Source: Qipengyuania citrea
Lineage (GTDB): Bacteria; Pseudomonadota; Alphaproteobacteria; Sphingomonadales; Sphingomonadaceae
Length of the DNA: 64,000 nucleotides
Direction: 5' to 3'
NCBI RefSeq assembly: GCF_024171405.1
Contig: NZ_JALJZT010000003.1
Location: 1-64,000 of the forward strand
Of this stretch, positions 17,548-26,477 are shown piece by piece (position 1 is the first letter of the stretch; every line of letters begins with the position of its first letter). The notes beneath the pieces were generated by a model. That model saw only the letters and a list, made by a program, of their open reading frames with translations. It was not told the DNA's origin and ran no database searches. Position numbers and translations under genes: made by a program.

Positions 17548-17990
17548 CGCTCCGCTAGCCTATCCAATCGACACCAGCCCCGGTCCGTCGGGCGCTTGGC
17601 CTCCCAAAAGCGCAATCCGTTGACATTGGTATCGGTGATCGCGCTTGCTGCGGCCGAAGGGCTCGACATGACTTCGCCATCCGGGTTCACCCATTCACCA
17701 TCCACAATGTGAGCAAGATATGCTTTTTGTTTGTATCTTGCTCGCAACTCAGTTCCGTCAGGGAGCCAGAGATTGCGAGAGAGAAACCCGTTGCTTTTCG
17801 CTTGCATTGACCGGGTCATGTGATCGGCCATCGTCATCAAAGGATGTTCAGTGGGGTTTTCAGGCTCGACGATCGAGTCGAGTTCCAGCAGATCTCGAAT
17901 TACGTCATCATGAGTTTGGCCTTCTTCCAATCGGGAAGTGAGCAACTTGAACACGTCGAGCGACACGTCGATGTTGAATTTCGTACTCAT
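17544..17990 (-). CDS. RAMA/DUF4357-like domain protein leading the higBA operon
   Basis: 148 residues. The N-terminal third (FNIDVSLDVFKLLTSRLEEG, then DDVIRDLL) looks like a ribbon-helix-helix or SeqA-N-like dimerisation motif. The C-terminal part (about 76-143: DGTELRARYKQKAYLAHIVDG, SPSAAASAITDTNVNGLRFW) matches the small RAMA or DUF4357-like domain found in restriction and methylase-associated proteins. No nuclease or methylase domain is present. The stop overlaps the higB start (ATGA). It may be a modified-DNA reader or an extra repressor of the toxin operon; both are inference. Confidence 0.65.
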   Translation of the reverse strand: MSTKFNIDVSLDVFKLLTSRLEEGQTHDDVIRDLLELDSIVEPENPTEHPLMTMADHMTRSMQAKSNGFLSRNLWLPDGTELRARYKQKAYLAHIVDGEWVNPDGEVMSSPSAAASAITDTNVNGLRFWEAKRPTDRGWCRLDRLAER

Positions 17991-17992
17991 AG

Positions 17993-18017
17993 TTAGCTAA
18001 TAGCACGAATAGCTATT
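17993..18017 (-). promoter_or_regulatory. Double palindromic operator and promoter of the RAMA-higB-higA operon
   Basis: Two perfect dyads, TTAGCTAA (17993-18000) and AATAGCTATT (18008-18017), have centres 16 bases apart. On the minus strand TTGCCG, 16 bases, then TATTAG form a plausible -35/-10 pair overlapping them. The -10 ends only six bases before the ATG at 17990 and no Shine-Dalgarno is visible, so transcription may begin at or next to the start codon. This is the expected place for HigA autorepression. Confidence 0.55.
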
Positions 18018-18039
18018 TCGGCAAGCCTATTTTGCCTTT

Positions 18040-20223
18040 TTACCACATCTTTCGTTGTGTCTTGCCATAGCGGGTCTTGCGCGTTCCCGGGCGGCCCGCA
18101 TCGCTGCGGCCGACGCGCGGGGCCTTCTTCTCGCTATCGCCGAGGCCGAGTTCGTCGTTCTCCAGCTGGCGGATTTCGTCGCGCAGGCGGCCGGCTTCCT
18201 CGAATTCGAGATCGGCCGCGGCAGTGCGCATGCGCTTCTCGAGGTCCTCGATATAGGCGCGCAGATTGTGACCGACGAGATTGTTGCGCTCGTCGTCGCC
18301 CGTATCGACCGTGACCCCGTCCTGCGACGCGGTATGCGCGACGATATCGGCGATCTGGCGGCGGATCGTCTGCGGCGTGATGCCGTGTTCCTCGTTATAG
18401 GCCTTCTGCTTCTCGCGGCGGCGGTCGGTTTCCGCCATCGCGCGTTCCATGCTGCCGGTGATGCGGTCGGCATAGAGGATCACGTGCCCGTCGACATTGC
18501 GCGCCGCGCGGCCGATGGTCTGGATCAGGCTGGTCTCGCTGCGCAGGAAGCCTTCCTTGTCGGCATCGAGGATGCAGACCAGCCCGCATTCGGGAATGTC
18601 GAGGCCTTCGCGCAGCAGGTTGATCCCCACCAGCACGTCATAGACGCCCAGCCGCAGGTCGCGGATCAGCTCGATACGTTCGAGCGTCTCGACGTCGGAG
18701 TGCATGTAGCGGACCTTGACGCCCGCCTCGTGCATGAATTCGGTCAGATCCTCCGCCATCCGCTTGGTCAGCGTGGTGACCAGCGTGCGATAGCCCTTGG
18801 CGGCGGTTTTCTTGCATTCCTCGATGCAGTCCTGGACCTGGTCCTCGACCGGGCGGATGCCGACCGGCGGATCGATCAGCCCGGTGGGGCGGATGACCTG
18901 TTCGGCGAAGACGCCGCCGGTCTGTTCCATCTCCCACGTGCCCGGCGTGGCCGAGACCGCGAAGGTCTGCGGGCGCATCGCATCCCATTCGTTGAACCGC
19001 AGCGGGCGGTTGTCGATACAGGAGGGCAGGCGAAAACCGTGTTCGGCCAGCGTGATCTTGCGGCGGTGGTCGCCCTTCGACATCGCCCCGATCTGCGGCA
19101 CCGTCTGGTGGCTCTCATCGACGAACAGCAGCGCGTTTTCGGGCAGGTACTCGAACAATGTCGGCGGCGGTTCGCCCGGCAGGCGCCCGGTGAGGAAGCG
19201 GCTGTAGTTCTCGATCCCCGCGCAGCTGCCGGTGGCGGCGATCATCTCGAGGTCGAAATTGGTCCGCTGCTCGAGCCGCTGGGCTTCGAGCAGGCGGCCT
19301 TCCTCGTGCAGTTCCTTAAGCCGCTCGGCGAGCTCGAACTTGATCGCCTCGGCGGCCTGCTTCATCGTCGGGCCGGGCGTGACATAGTGCGAATTGGCAT
19401 AGACGCGCACCTTATCGAGGCTGGCGCCCTTCTTGCCGGTAAGCGGATCGAATTCGCTGATTTCCTCGATATCGTCGCCGAAGAAGCTGATCCGCCACGC
19501 CATGTCCTCATAGTGGCTGGGGAAGATTTCCAGGCTGTCGCCGCGGACGCGGAAATTGCCGCGCGCGAAGGCCGCGTCATTGCGCTTGTACTGGAGCGCG
19601 ACGAGCTTGCGGATCAGTTCGCGCTGGTCGACCGCTTCGCCCTTCTTGATGTCGAAGATCATCGCCGAATAGGTTTCGACCGAGCCGATACCGTAGAGGC
19701 ACGACACCGAGGCGACGATGATCACGTCGTCGCGTTCGAGCAGCGCGCGGGTGGCCGAGTGGCGCATCCGGTCGATCGCCTCGTTTACGCTGCTTTCCTT
19801 CTCGATATAGGTGTCGCTGCGCGGGACGTAGGCTTCGGGCTGGTAATAGTCGTAATAGCTGACGAAATATTCGACTGCGTTCTCGGGGAAGAAGCTCTTG
19901 AACTCACCATAAAGCTGCGCGGCGAGGATCTTGTTCGGCGCGAGGATCAGCGCGGGCCGCTGCAATTCCTCGATCACCTTGGCCATGGTGAAGGTCTTGC
20001 CCGACCCGGTCACGCCCAACAGCACCTGCGTCTGGTCGCCGTCCTTCGCTGCGCTGCTCAATTCGGCGATCGCGGTCGGCTGGTCGCCCGAGGGGGTATA
20101 TTCGCTGACCAGCTTGAACGCCTTGCCGCCCATCGATTTTTCGGGGCGCGCAGGCTTGTGGGGGACGAACTCGCCGGTGGTGTCCGGCTCGTCCAATCCT
20201 CTTCGAATGATCAGTTCGCTCAT
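18040..20223 (-). CDS. uvrB: Excinuclease ABC subunit B
   Basis: 727 residues; the damage-verifying helicase of nucleotide excision repair, working with UvrA and UvrC. Visible motifs include Walker [15 protein letters not shown], the beta-hairpin region [24 protein letters not shown]-type [13 protein letters not shown], the helicase segment [13 protein letters not shown] and QTIGRAARN, and a C-terminal UVR motif ([20 protein letters not shown]). The ATG at 20223 starts [17 protein letters not shown]; a longer in-frame start is not needed. The end is rich in Arg/Lys, as is common in this clade. Confidence 0.97.
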   Translation of the reverse strand: MSELIIRRGLDEPDTTGEFVPHKPARPEKSMGGKAFKLVSEYTPSGDQPTAIAELSSAAKDGDQTQVLLGVTGSGKTFTMAKVIEELQRPALILAPNKILAAQLYGEFKSFFPENAVEYFVSYYDYYQPEAYVPRSDTYIEKESSVNEAIDRMRHSATRALLERDDVIIVASVSCLYGIGSVETYSAMIFDIKKGEAVDQRELIRKLVALQYKRNDAAFARGNFRVRGDSLEIFPSHYEDMAWRISFFGDDIEEISEFDPLTGKKGASLDKVRVYANSHYVTPGPTMKQAAEAIKFELAERLKELHEEGRLLEAQRLEQRTNFDLEMIAATGSCAGIENYSRFLTGRLPGEPPPTLFEYLPENALLFVDESHQTVPQIGAMSKGDHRRKITLAEHGFRLPSCIDNRPLRFNEWDAMRPQTFAVSATPGTWEMEQTGGVFAEQVIRPTGLIDPPVGIRPVEDQVQDCIEECKKTAAKGYRTLVTTLTKRMAEDLTEFMHEAGVKVRYMHSDVETLERIELIRDLRLGVYDVLVGINLLREGLDIPECGLVCILDADKEGFLRSETSLIQTIGRAARNVDGHVILYADRITGSMERAMAETDRRREKQKAYNEEHGITPQTIRRQIADIVAHTASQDGVTVDTGDDERNNLVGHNLRAYIEDLEKRMRTAAADLEFEEAGRLRDEIRQLENDELGLGDSEKKAPRVGRSDAGRPGTRKTRYGKTQRKMW

Positions 20224-20321
20224 GCGCGCACATATGGGGAACAGCAGTGGGACGTGCAACGGTGCTTGCCTGACACGGCCCGGCTGCTAGCCTTGCAGCC
20301 ATCTATTCGGAGAGAGTTTCC

Positions 20322-20864
20322 ATGCGCCATACCGCCCTGATCATTGCCGCCAGCCTCACCCTCGCCGCCTGTGGGGACACATCCGCCGATGCCGACGGCG
20401 ATGGCGAGATCTCGATGGCCGAAGCCGCGGCGAAATCCGCCGACATGGTCAGGCCGCAGCCCGGCCAGTACCGCGCCACGGTCGAATTCGTCGATATCGA
20501 CATCCCCGATGCGCCGCAGCAGGTGCAGGACATGATGCGCGGCATGTTCGATCAGGGGCCGCAGGTCCACGAATACTGCCTGACGCAGGAAGAAGCCGAC
20601 AAGGGCTTCGAGGAAATGGCGCGGCAGGCGCAGGACAATGACGAATGCACATTCGAGAAATTCGATGCCGCCGGCGGCCAGATCGATGCGATCATGAACT
20701 GCAATGCCGAAGGGCAGGGCATGGCCCGGATGACCATGAAGGGCACCGGTAGCGAGACGTCCTCCGACATGACCATGACCGTCGATGCCGAAGGTCCCGA
20801 CGGCCGGACCATGACGATGACGATGACCAGCGCGCAGGAACGGATCGGCGACTGCGACGGTTAA
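20322..20864 (+). CDS. DUF3617-type lipoprotein
   Basis: 180 residues. MRHTALIIAASLTLAAC is a clear lipoprotein signal with the modified cysteine at 17. The mature protein has an acidic linker and then a DUF3617-like domain: RPQPGQYRATVEFVDIDIPD, a cysteine in HEYCLTQEEADKG, DECTFEKFDAAGG, MNCNAEGQG and a final ERIGDCDG. DUF3617 proteins are common periplasmic proteins of unknown function in sphingomonads. GGAGAG lies before the ATG. It stands divergent to uvrB. Confidence 0.8.
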   Translation: MRHTALIIAASLTLAACGDTSADADGDGEISMAEAAAKSADMVRPQPGQYRATVEFVDIDIPDAPQQVQDMMRGMFDQGPQVHEYCLTQEEADKGFEEMARQAQDNDECTFEKFDAAGGQIDAIMNCNAEGQGMARMTMKGTGSETSSDMTMTVDAEGPDGRTMTMTMTSAQERIGDCDG

Positions 20865-20919
20865 ACGACCGGGCATCAATTCGGGAGCCAATCGGCCCAT
20901 CGCGCATTATTACAGAGCG

Positions 20920-21687
20920 ATGGCAACGTTACCCTTCAAAGACACGCGTCTTATCGACCGCGAGGAACTGGCCCGCCGCTGGGCGCTCGCGGCCGAGCCC
21001 TGCCCCGAGGATATCAGCGGCCCGCGCTGGCAATTGCTGCTGCGCGAGCTTCTCTGGCCGCTCGAGCCGCTGCGGCGGCTGGTGGGGCGCCCGCTTGAGA
21101 TCGCGCCCGCGGCGAATCCCAAGACGGTGATGCTGCTGCCCGGTTTCGGTGCGCATCCGATCCGCATGCGCTGGATGGCGCGCAAGCTCGAACGCGCCGG
21201 TCACACCACCAAGAAATGGGGCCTCGGCTACAATCTGGGCGCGACCGAGAAAAGCTTCGCCAAGGTCGAGCGGCGGCTGGTCGATATCTATCGCCGTTCG
21301 GGCGAGCCGATCCACCTCGTCGGCTGGAGCCTGGGCGGGGTAATGGCGCGCGAACTGGCCAAGGCGCATCCGGACAAGGTCGCCAAGGTCGTCACCATGG
21401 GCTCGCCCTTCTCGGGCAGCCCGCGCGCGAACAATGGCTGGCGGGCCTATCAGGCGATTGCCGGCCACCGGGTCGACGAACCCGAAATCGACGCCGTGGT
21501 GCATGAAAAGCCCCCGGTCGAAACGGTCGCCATGTGGAGCCCGCGCGACGGCGTCGTCCGTCCCCGCGCCGCCTGCGGCAAGCCCGGCGAACGGGACCGC
21601 GCGCGCGCACTGCGTTGTTCGCACATGGGTTTCGTGCTGACCCACGAGGCGGTCGAAGCGGTGCTTTCGGAACTGGACCGCGGGTAA
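20920..21687 (+). CDS. Alpha/beta hydrolase
   Basis: 255 residues without a signal peptide. The nucleophile elbow GWSLGG (in IHLVGWSLGGVMARELAKA) and the oxyanion region VMLLPGFGAHPIRMRWMARKL define the fold. The aspartate in SPRDGVVRP and the histidine in CSHMGFVLT are good candidates for the rest of the triad. The substrate is unknown; the fold is common to lipases and esterases. It lies 57 bases upstream of the Anbu cluster in the same direction and may be its first gene. Confidence 0.82.
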   Translation: MATLPFKDTRLIDREELARRWALAAEPCPEDISGPRWQLLLRELLWPLEPLRRLVGRPLEIAPAANPKTVMLLPGFGAHPIRMRWMARKLERAGHTTKKWGLGYNLGATEKSFAKVERRLVDIYRRSGEPIHLVGWSLGGVMARELAKAHPDKVAKVVTMGSPFSGSPRANNGWRAYQAIAGHRVDEPEIDAVVHEKPPVETVAMWSPRDGVVRPRAACGKPGERDRARALRCSHMGFVLTHEAVEAVLSELDRG

Positions 21688-21744
21688 ACGCGTAGTCTGT
21701 TGTAGGAGCAAGGCGCGCGAGGTGCCGGGCGCCCCTGGGGGATT

Positions 21745-23172
21745 ATGACCGGCGACACTGCTTACTTCGACGAAATGTACCAGCCCGATGGCGGGGTACG
21801 TCCGGCCTACTCAGGATATTGCGACTGGTTCGACGGGCAGGACAATGGCCTCATGCGGCGCAAGCACGCCGAAGCCGAAACCAATTTCCGCAAGACCGGC
21901 ATCACCTTCAACGTCTATGGCGATGGCGAGGCCGAGGAACGGCTGATCCCGTTCGACATGGTGCCGCGGGTGATCACCGCCGCCGAATGGCGCAAGCTGT
22001 CGCGCGGGATCGAGCAGCGTGTGTCCGCGCTCAACGCCTTTATGCACGATCTCTACCACCGGCAGGAGATCATTCGCGCGGGCCGAATCCCCGAACGCCT
22101 GTTCCGTAACAACAAGGCCTGGCTGCCGAACATGGTCGGCTTCACGCCGCCGGGCGGGATTTACACGCATATCGTCGGGATAGACCTGGTGCGCACCGGG
22201 GCGGACGAATTCTACGTGCTCGAAGACAATGCGCGCACCCCCTCGGGGGTGAGCTACATGCTCGAAAACCGCGAAACCATGATGGCGATGTTCCCCGAAC
22301 TGTTCATGCGCGTCCCGGTCGAACAGGTTTCCGATTACCCGCGCCGGCTGGCCAAGAGCCTCGCCGCCTGCGCGCCCGAAGGTACGCGGGGCAAGCCGAC
22401 GGTCGCGGTGCTGACCCCGGGGATCTACAACTCCGCCTATTTCGAACACGCTTTCCTCGCCGACCAGATGGGTGCCGAGCTGGTCGAGGGCAGCGACCTG
22501 CGCGTGATCGACGGCCGTGTGGCGATGCGCACCACGCGCGGCTATCACCCGGTCGATGTGATCTATCGCCGCGTCGACGACGAATTCCTCGATCCGCTGA
22601 CCTTCAACGAGGACAGCGTGCTGGGCGTGCCGGGATTGATGGACGTCTACCGCGCGGGCCGCCTGACGATCGCCAATGCCCCGGGCACGGGCGTGGCCGA
22701 CGACAAGGCGATCTATTCCTTCATGCCCGAAATCGTCGAATTCTACACCGGCGAGAAACCGCTGCTGCCCAATGTCGAGACGCACCGCTGCGCCGACGAG
22801 GAATCGTGCAAATACGTGCTCGACAACCTAGCCGAGCTGGTGGTCAAGGAAGTCCACGGATCGGGCGGTTACGGCATGCTGATCGGCCCGGCCGCCTCGA
22901 AGAAGGAACTCGAGGCCTTCCGCAAGAAGCTCGTCGCGCGGCCCGAGAACTACATCGCCCAGCCGACGTTGGCGCTCTCCACTTGCCCGATCTTCACCAA
23001 GAAGGGGCTCGCCCCGCGCCATGTCGACCTGCGTCCCTTCGTGCTGGTCTCGCCCGACAAGATCGACATCACCCCCGGCGGGCTGACGCGCGTCGCGCTC
23101 AAGAAGGATTCGCTGGTGGTCAATTCGAGCCAGGGGGGCGGCACCAAGGATACCTGGGTGCTCAAGGACTGA
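21745..23172 (+). CDS. Circularly permuted ATP-grasp protein of the Anbu cluster
   Basis: 475 residues. Segments DEMYQPDGGVRPAYSGYCDW, YVLEDNARTPSGVSYMLENR, TPGIYNSAYFEHAFLADQMG and VKEVHGSGGYGMLIGP are characteristic of the circularly permuted type 2 ATP-grasp family (DUF404/DUF407 regions). Family members are predicted to form amide or peptide-like bonds with ATP. The stop shares one base with the next start (TGATG), so it is coupled to the alpha-E gene. This family is regularly found with alpha-E, transglutaminase and Anbu genes. Confidence 0.92.
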   Translation: MTGDTAYFDEMYQPDGGVRPAYSGYCDWFDGQDNGLMRRKHAEAETNFRKTGITFNVYGDGEAEERLIPFDMVPRVITAAEWRKLSRGIEQRVSALNAFMHDLYHRQEIIRAGRIPERLFRNNKAWLPNMVGFTPPGGIYTHIVGIDLVRTGADEFYVLEDNARTPSGVSYMLENRETMMAMFPELFMRVPVEQVSDYPRRLAKSLAACAPEGTRGKPTVAVLTPGIYNSAYFEHAFLADQMGAELVEGSDLRVIDGRVAMRTTRGYHPVDVIYRRVDDEFLDPLTFNEDSVLGVPGLMDVYRAGRLTIANAPGTGVADDKAIYSFMPEIVEFYTGEKPLLPNVETHRCADEESCKYVLDNLAELVVKEVHGSGGYGMLIGPAASKKELEAFRKKLVARPENYIAQPTLALSTCPIFTKKGLAPRHVDLRPFVLVSPDKIDITPGGLTRVALKKDSLVVNSSQGGGTKDTWVLKD

Positions 23173-24116
23173 TGCTGGGCCGGACCGCCAATGGCCTGTT
23201 CTGGATGTTCCGCTATCTCGAGCGGGCGGAGAACACCGCGCGCCTGCTCGATGCGGGGCTGCGCATGGCGCTGACCCGTGATCTGGTCACGGCGGAAGAA
23301 GAATGGCGCTCGGTCATTGCCACCGCCGGGCAACGCGCGGGTTACGAAGCCAAGCATGCAAGCTATACCGGCGTACAGGCGTGGAATTACATGCTGCGCG
23401 ACAAGGACAATGCCTCCTCGATCCTCGCCATGTTCGGCCAGGTGCGCCAGAATGCGCGGCTCGCGCGGAACGCCATCAGCGGCGAATTGTGGGAAGCGAT
23501 CAACGAAAACTGGCTGGAGACGCAGGAACAGCTGTCCCGTCCGGTAGGCGAGAACCGCGTGCTCGACACGGTGGCCACGATCCGGCGCGCCGGGACGCTG
23601 GCACATGGCGCGATGGAAGGGTCGATGCTGCGCGACGAAGGCTATCACTTCGCGCAGGCGGGCACCTTCATCGAACGCGGCGACAGCATCGCACGCATCC
23701 TCGACATCAAATACTATCTGCTGCTGCCCTCGCTCTCCTACGTCGGGTCGAGCCTCGATACCGGGCAATGGGACCAGGTGCTGCGCTCGGTTTCGGGCGA
23801 TCGCGCCTATCGCTGGCTCAATGCGGGCCAGATCGATGCGCGCGGGATCTGCGAATTCCTCATCCTCGACGATTGCTTCCCGCGCAGCCTGGCCTTCTGC
23901 CATTCCGAATTGCGCGCCAATCTCGCGGCGCTGGCGCGGCTGCATGGCCGGGAGGGCGCCAGCAACACGCTGATGCGCGACGCCGATACGCGGATCGCCG
24001 ATCTGACTATCGAGGACGTGTTCGAACAGGGACTGCACGAGTTCCTCGTCGATTTCATGGCCTCCAACGCCGCGATCGGGGTTGCGATCGCCAAAGACTA
24101 TCGGTTCCTTGCCTGA
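23172..24116 (+). CDS. Alpha-E domain protein (DUF403)
   Basis: 314 residues, mostly helical. MLGRTANGLFWMFRYLERAEN is the standard N-terminus of the alpha-E family; further family features are RDEGYHFAQAGTFIERGDS, ARILDIKYYLLLP and the end VAIAKDYRFLA. The biochemical role is unknown; comparative genomics pairs it with permuted ATP-grasp enzymes, so it may be a partner or scaffold in that reaction. It overlaps both neighbours by one base (TGATG at each junction). Confidence 0.92.
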   Translation: MLGRTANGLFWMFRYLERAENTARLLDAGLRMALTRDLVTAEEEWRSVIATAGQRAGYEAKHASYTGVQAWNYMLRDKDNASSILAMFGQVRQNARLARNAISGELWEAINENWLETQEQLSRPVGENRVLDTVATIRRAGTLAHGAMEGSMLRDEGYHFAQAGTFIERGDSIARILDIKYYLLLPSLSYVGSSLDTGQWDQVLRSVSGDRAYRWLNAGQIDARGICEFLILDDCFPRSLAFCHSELRANLAALARLHGREGASNTLMRDADTRIADLTIEDVFEQGLHEFLVDFMASNAAIGVAIAKDYRFLA

Positions 24117-24931
24117 TGCGCCTCTCGATCCGCCATACCACCCGTTACCGCTTCGATACGCCGGTGATCCACGGCCTCCAGCGCCTGCGGCTGACACCCA
24201 AGGAAACGCAGGGGCAGGAAATCCTCGAATGGCACATGGATTACGAGCACGCGCATCCCGAACTCACCTATGAGGACCAGCATCACAACACGGTGACGCT
24301 GGTCGCGGTCGAAACCGGCGCGCGCGATGTCACGGTGACCTGCCGCGGGACGGTCGATACGCATGACCACGCGGGCGTCATCGGGCGCCACGCCGGGCAT
24401 CTCCCGCTATGGAGCTTCCTCGGCCAGACCGGGCAGACGCAGCCCGGCCCGGGCATGCGCAAGCTGGCCGCGGAAATGGGCCGGGAGGACGAAAGCCGGC
24501 TCGACATGCTCCACCGCCTGTCCGCAGGCATTCTCGAGCGGGTCGAATACAAGACCGGGACCACGCATTCCCGCACCATCGCCGAAGAAGCCTTCGCCGC
24601 CGCCAATGGCGTGTGCCAGGACCATGCGCATATCTTCATCGGCATCGCCCGGTCGCTGGGCATCCCGGCGCGCTACGTCAGTGGCTATCTGATGATGAAC
24701 GACCGGATCGATCAGGAAGCGGGCCACGCCTGGGCGGAAGCCTATGTCGCGGAACTGGGCTGGGTCGGCTTCGATATTTCCAACGGAATCAGCCCCGATG
24801 CGCGTTATGTGCGCGTCGCCACGGGACGCGATTACCGCGATGCCGCGCCGGTCACCGGTATCAGTTTCGGGACCACCTCGACCGTACTCGAGGTCGATGT
24901 CGCGGTCGAACAGCAGCAAGTGCAGCAATAG
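24116..24931 (+). CDS. Transglutaminase-like cysteine protease
   Basis: 271 residues, cytosolic. The N-terminal MRLSIRHTTRYRFDTPVIHG is the usual bacterial transglutaminase N region. The catalytic core has the cysteine in NGVCQDHAHIF, the histidine in GHAWAEAYV and the aspartate in FDISNG. In this gene context it probably cleaves or rearranges amide bonds made by the ATP-grasp protein, although the substrate is unproven. The ATG shares a base with the alpha-E stop. The Anbu gene starts 22 bases later behind GAGAGGA. Confidence 0.92.
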   Translation: MRLSIRHTTRYRFDTPVIHGLQRLRLTPKETQGQEILEWHMDYEHAHPELTYEDQHHNTVTLVAVETGARDVTVTCRGTVDTHDHAGVIGRHAGHLPLWSFLGQTGQTQPGPGMRKLAAEMGREDESRLDMLHRLSAGILERVEYKTGTTHSRTIAEEAFAAANGVCQDHAHIFIGIARSLGIPARYVSGYLMMNDRIDQEAGHAWAEAYVAELGWVGFDISNGISPDARYVRVATGRDYRDAAPVTGISFGTTSTVLEVDVAVEQQQVQQ

Positions 24932-24953
24932 AACTGCCGAGAGGACGAATACG

Positions 24954-25703
24954 ATGACCTATTGTGTGGGAATGGTGCTCGACACCGGACTCGTCTTGAT
25001 GAGCGATACGCGCACCAATTCGGGCGTCGACAACATTTCCGTGTTTCGCAAGATGTTCACCTGGAATGTGCCGGGCGAGCGGATCATCACGGTGATGACC
25101 GCGGGCAATCTCGCCAGCACGCAGGCGGTGATCAGCCAGCTCGAAGAACGGATGAAAGAACCCGACGAGCGCGACAACATCATCCTGCAATCGCCGACCA
25201 TGTTCCAGGTCGTGACCGAAATCGGCAAGCTGCTGCGGACGATCATCGCCGACCGGCAGGAGGCCAATGGGGTGAAGGGGCGCGGCCGGTTCACCGCCTC
25301 GATCATCGTCGCGGGCCAGATCGCGGGCATGGAGCCGCGCCTGTTCATGGTCTATCCCGAAGGCAATTTCATCGAGGCCAGCCACGACACGCCCTTCTTC
25401 CAGATCGGCGAGACCAAATACGGCCGCCCGATCATCATCCGCGGCTACGACCGCACGATGAGCCTCGAGGATGCGGTCAAATTGCTGATGGTCAGCTTCG
25501 ATTCGACGCTCAAGGCGAATCTCTCGGTCGGGCTGCCGCTCGATCTGCAGGTCATCGAACGCGATGTATTCGAACCCAAGCACGAACACCGGGTCAATCA
25601 TGACGACCCTTACTTCCAGGCAATCTCGTCGAGCTGGGGCGATGCGCTGAAAAATGCGTTCCACTCGCTGCCCGATTATAGCTTCTACAGAAGCGAAGAC
25701 TAG
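24954..25703 (+). CDS. Anbu-type proteasome-like peptidase
   Basis: 249 residues. It begins MTYCVGMVLDTGLVLMSDTR and matches Anbu, the bacterial proteasome-like beta subunit. Counting Thr as residue 1 after Met removal, Asp17 (MSDTRTN) and Lys32 (FRKMF) are in place for an N-terminal nucleophile hydrolase. The segments SIIVAGQIAGMEPRLFMVYP, FIEASHDTPFFQIGETKYG and YFQAISSSWGDALKNAF are also typical. Family structures form open helical rings. It is last in the ATP-grasp/alpha-E/transglutaminase operon, and its substrate is unknown. Confidence 0.93.
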   Translation: MTYCVGMVLDTGLVLMSDTRTNSGVDNISVFRKMFTWNVPGERIITVMTAGNLASTQAVISQLEERMKEPDERDNIILQSPTMFQVVTEIGKLLRTIIADRQEANGVKGRGRFTASIIVAGQIAGMEPRLFMVYPEGNFIEASHDTPFFQIGETKYGRPIIIRGYDRTMSLEDAVKLLMVSFDSTLKANLSVGLPLDLQVIERDVFEPKHEHRVNHDDPYFQAISSSWGDALKNAFHSLPDYSFYRSED

Positions 25704-25775
25704 GTTCTGTCGCGAATATACAAATTGCTATTGAGAACTGTTCGTAGTTAGCTCGGCAGCTTATTAAGGCCGGTT

Positions 25776-25789
25776 ATATTAACTAATAT
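25776..25789 (+). promoter_or_regulatory. AT-rich dyad upstream of the LuxR-type regulator
   Basis: ATATTA-AC-TAATAT, a perfect inverted repeat with six-base arms, ends 40 bases before the ATG at 25830. The whole 126-base interval after the Anbu gene is strikingly AT-rich for this chromosome, so it probably contains the regulator's promoter. The dyad may be its own binding site or that of another dimeric regulator. No terminator hairpin with a U-tract is evident after the Anbu gene. Confidence 0.4.
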
Positions 25790-25829
25790 TTTGTGGCGGG
25801 GGCTTTGTCATAGAGGTAAGGTACTCCAA

Positions 25830-26456
25830 ATGAACGAGCGCCAAATTCTCCATATTGTAGGAGGCTCAAGTCGTGGCCGGGCAGAACAAGCCCATCTGGG
25901 TTTTGGACTTGGCCATCACTGTGAAACCTATTCCAACGCCGCCGAATTCTTGCAGCGACCACCCGAGCAAGGAGTGATCTTGGCGCGCGACGATCCCGCC
26001 GATGGCGGGGTCGCGTCGGTCCTGAACGAGCTGGCACAAAAGGGCGTGTGGCTACCCGTTATCGCCACCGCGCGTGAACCCCGGCCAGCCTGCATCGTCG
26101 ATGCGGTGAAAGCGGGGGCGCTCGATTATGTCGCGCTGCCGCTGAAACCCGAACGGCTGGCCGAAGCGCTTGGCCGGATCGGCAAGGATGTCGATGCGCA
26201 TGTCCAGGCGCGCCGCAAGATGGTCGAAGCGCGCAACAAGATCGCCATGCTTTCCCCGCGCGAACGCGAAGTGCTCGACTGGCTGGCCGAGGGCTGCAGC
26301 AACAAGATGATCGGGCGCGAATTGGGGATCAGCCCGCGCACAGTGGAAATCCACCGCGCCAATTTGATGTCGAAACTGGGTACCGATCATTCCGCGCAAG
26401 CGGTTCGCCTGCGACTGGAAGCAAAGCTCGACGAGGATACGCCCTTTGCGATGTAA
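25830..26456 (+). CDS. LuxR/FixJ-type regulator with degenerate receiver
   Basis: 208 residues. The C-terminal LuxR helix-turn-helix is clear (LSPREREVLDWLAEGCSNKM, ELGISPRTVEIHRANLMSKL). The N-terminal 120 residues fold like a receiver and keep the late Thr (IATAREP) and Lys (LPLKPERLAEAL). The early acidic pair is absent (HIVGGSSRGR), and the phosphoacceptor position four residues before the conserved Pro is Ala (ILARDDPADGG). It is therefore probably not switched by phosphorylation. The ATG at 25830 is chosen over an in-frame ATG 13 codons upstream. Confidence 0.85.
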   Translation: MNERQILHIVGGSSRGRAEQAHLGFGLGHHCETYSNAAEFLQRPPEQGVILARDDPADGGVASVLNELAQKGVWLPVIATAREPRPACIVDAVKAGALDYVALPLKPERLAEALGRIGKDVDAHVQARRKMVEARNKIAMLSPREREVLDWLAEGCSNKMIGRELGISPRTVEIHRANLMSKLGTDHSAQAVRLRLEAKLDEDTPFAM

Positions 26457-26477
26457 TAGGCGCGCGGCGGCTCAACC

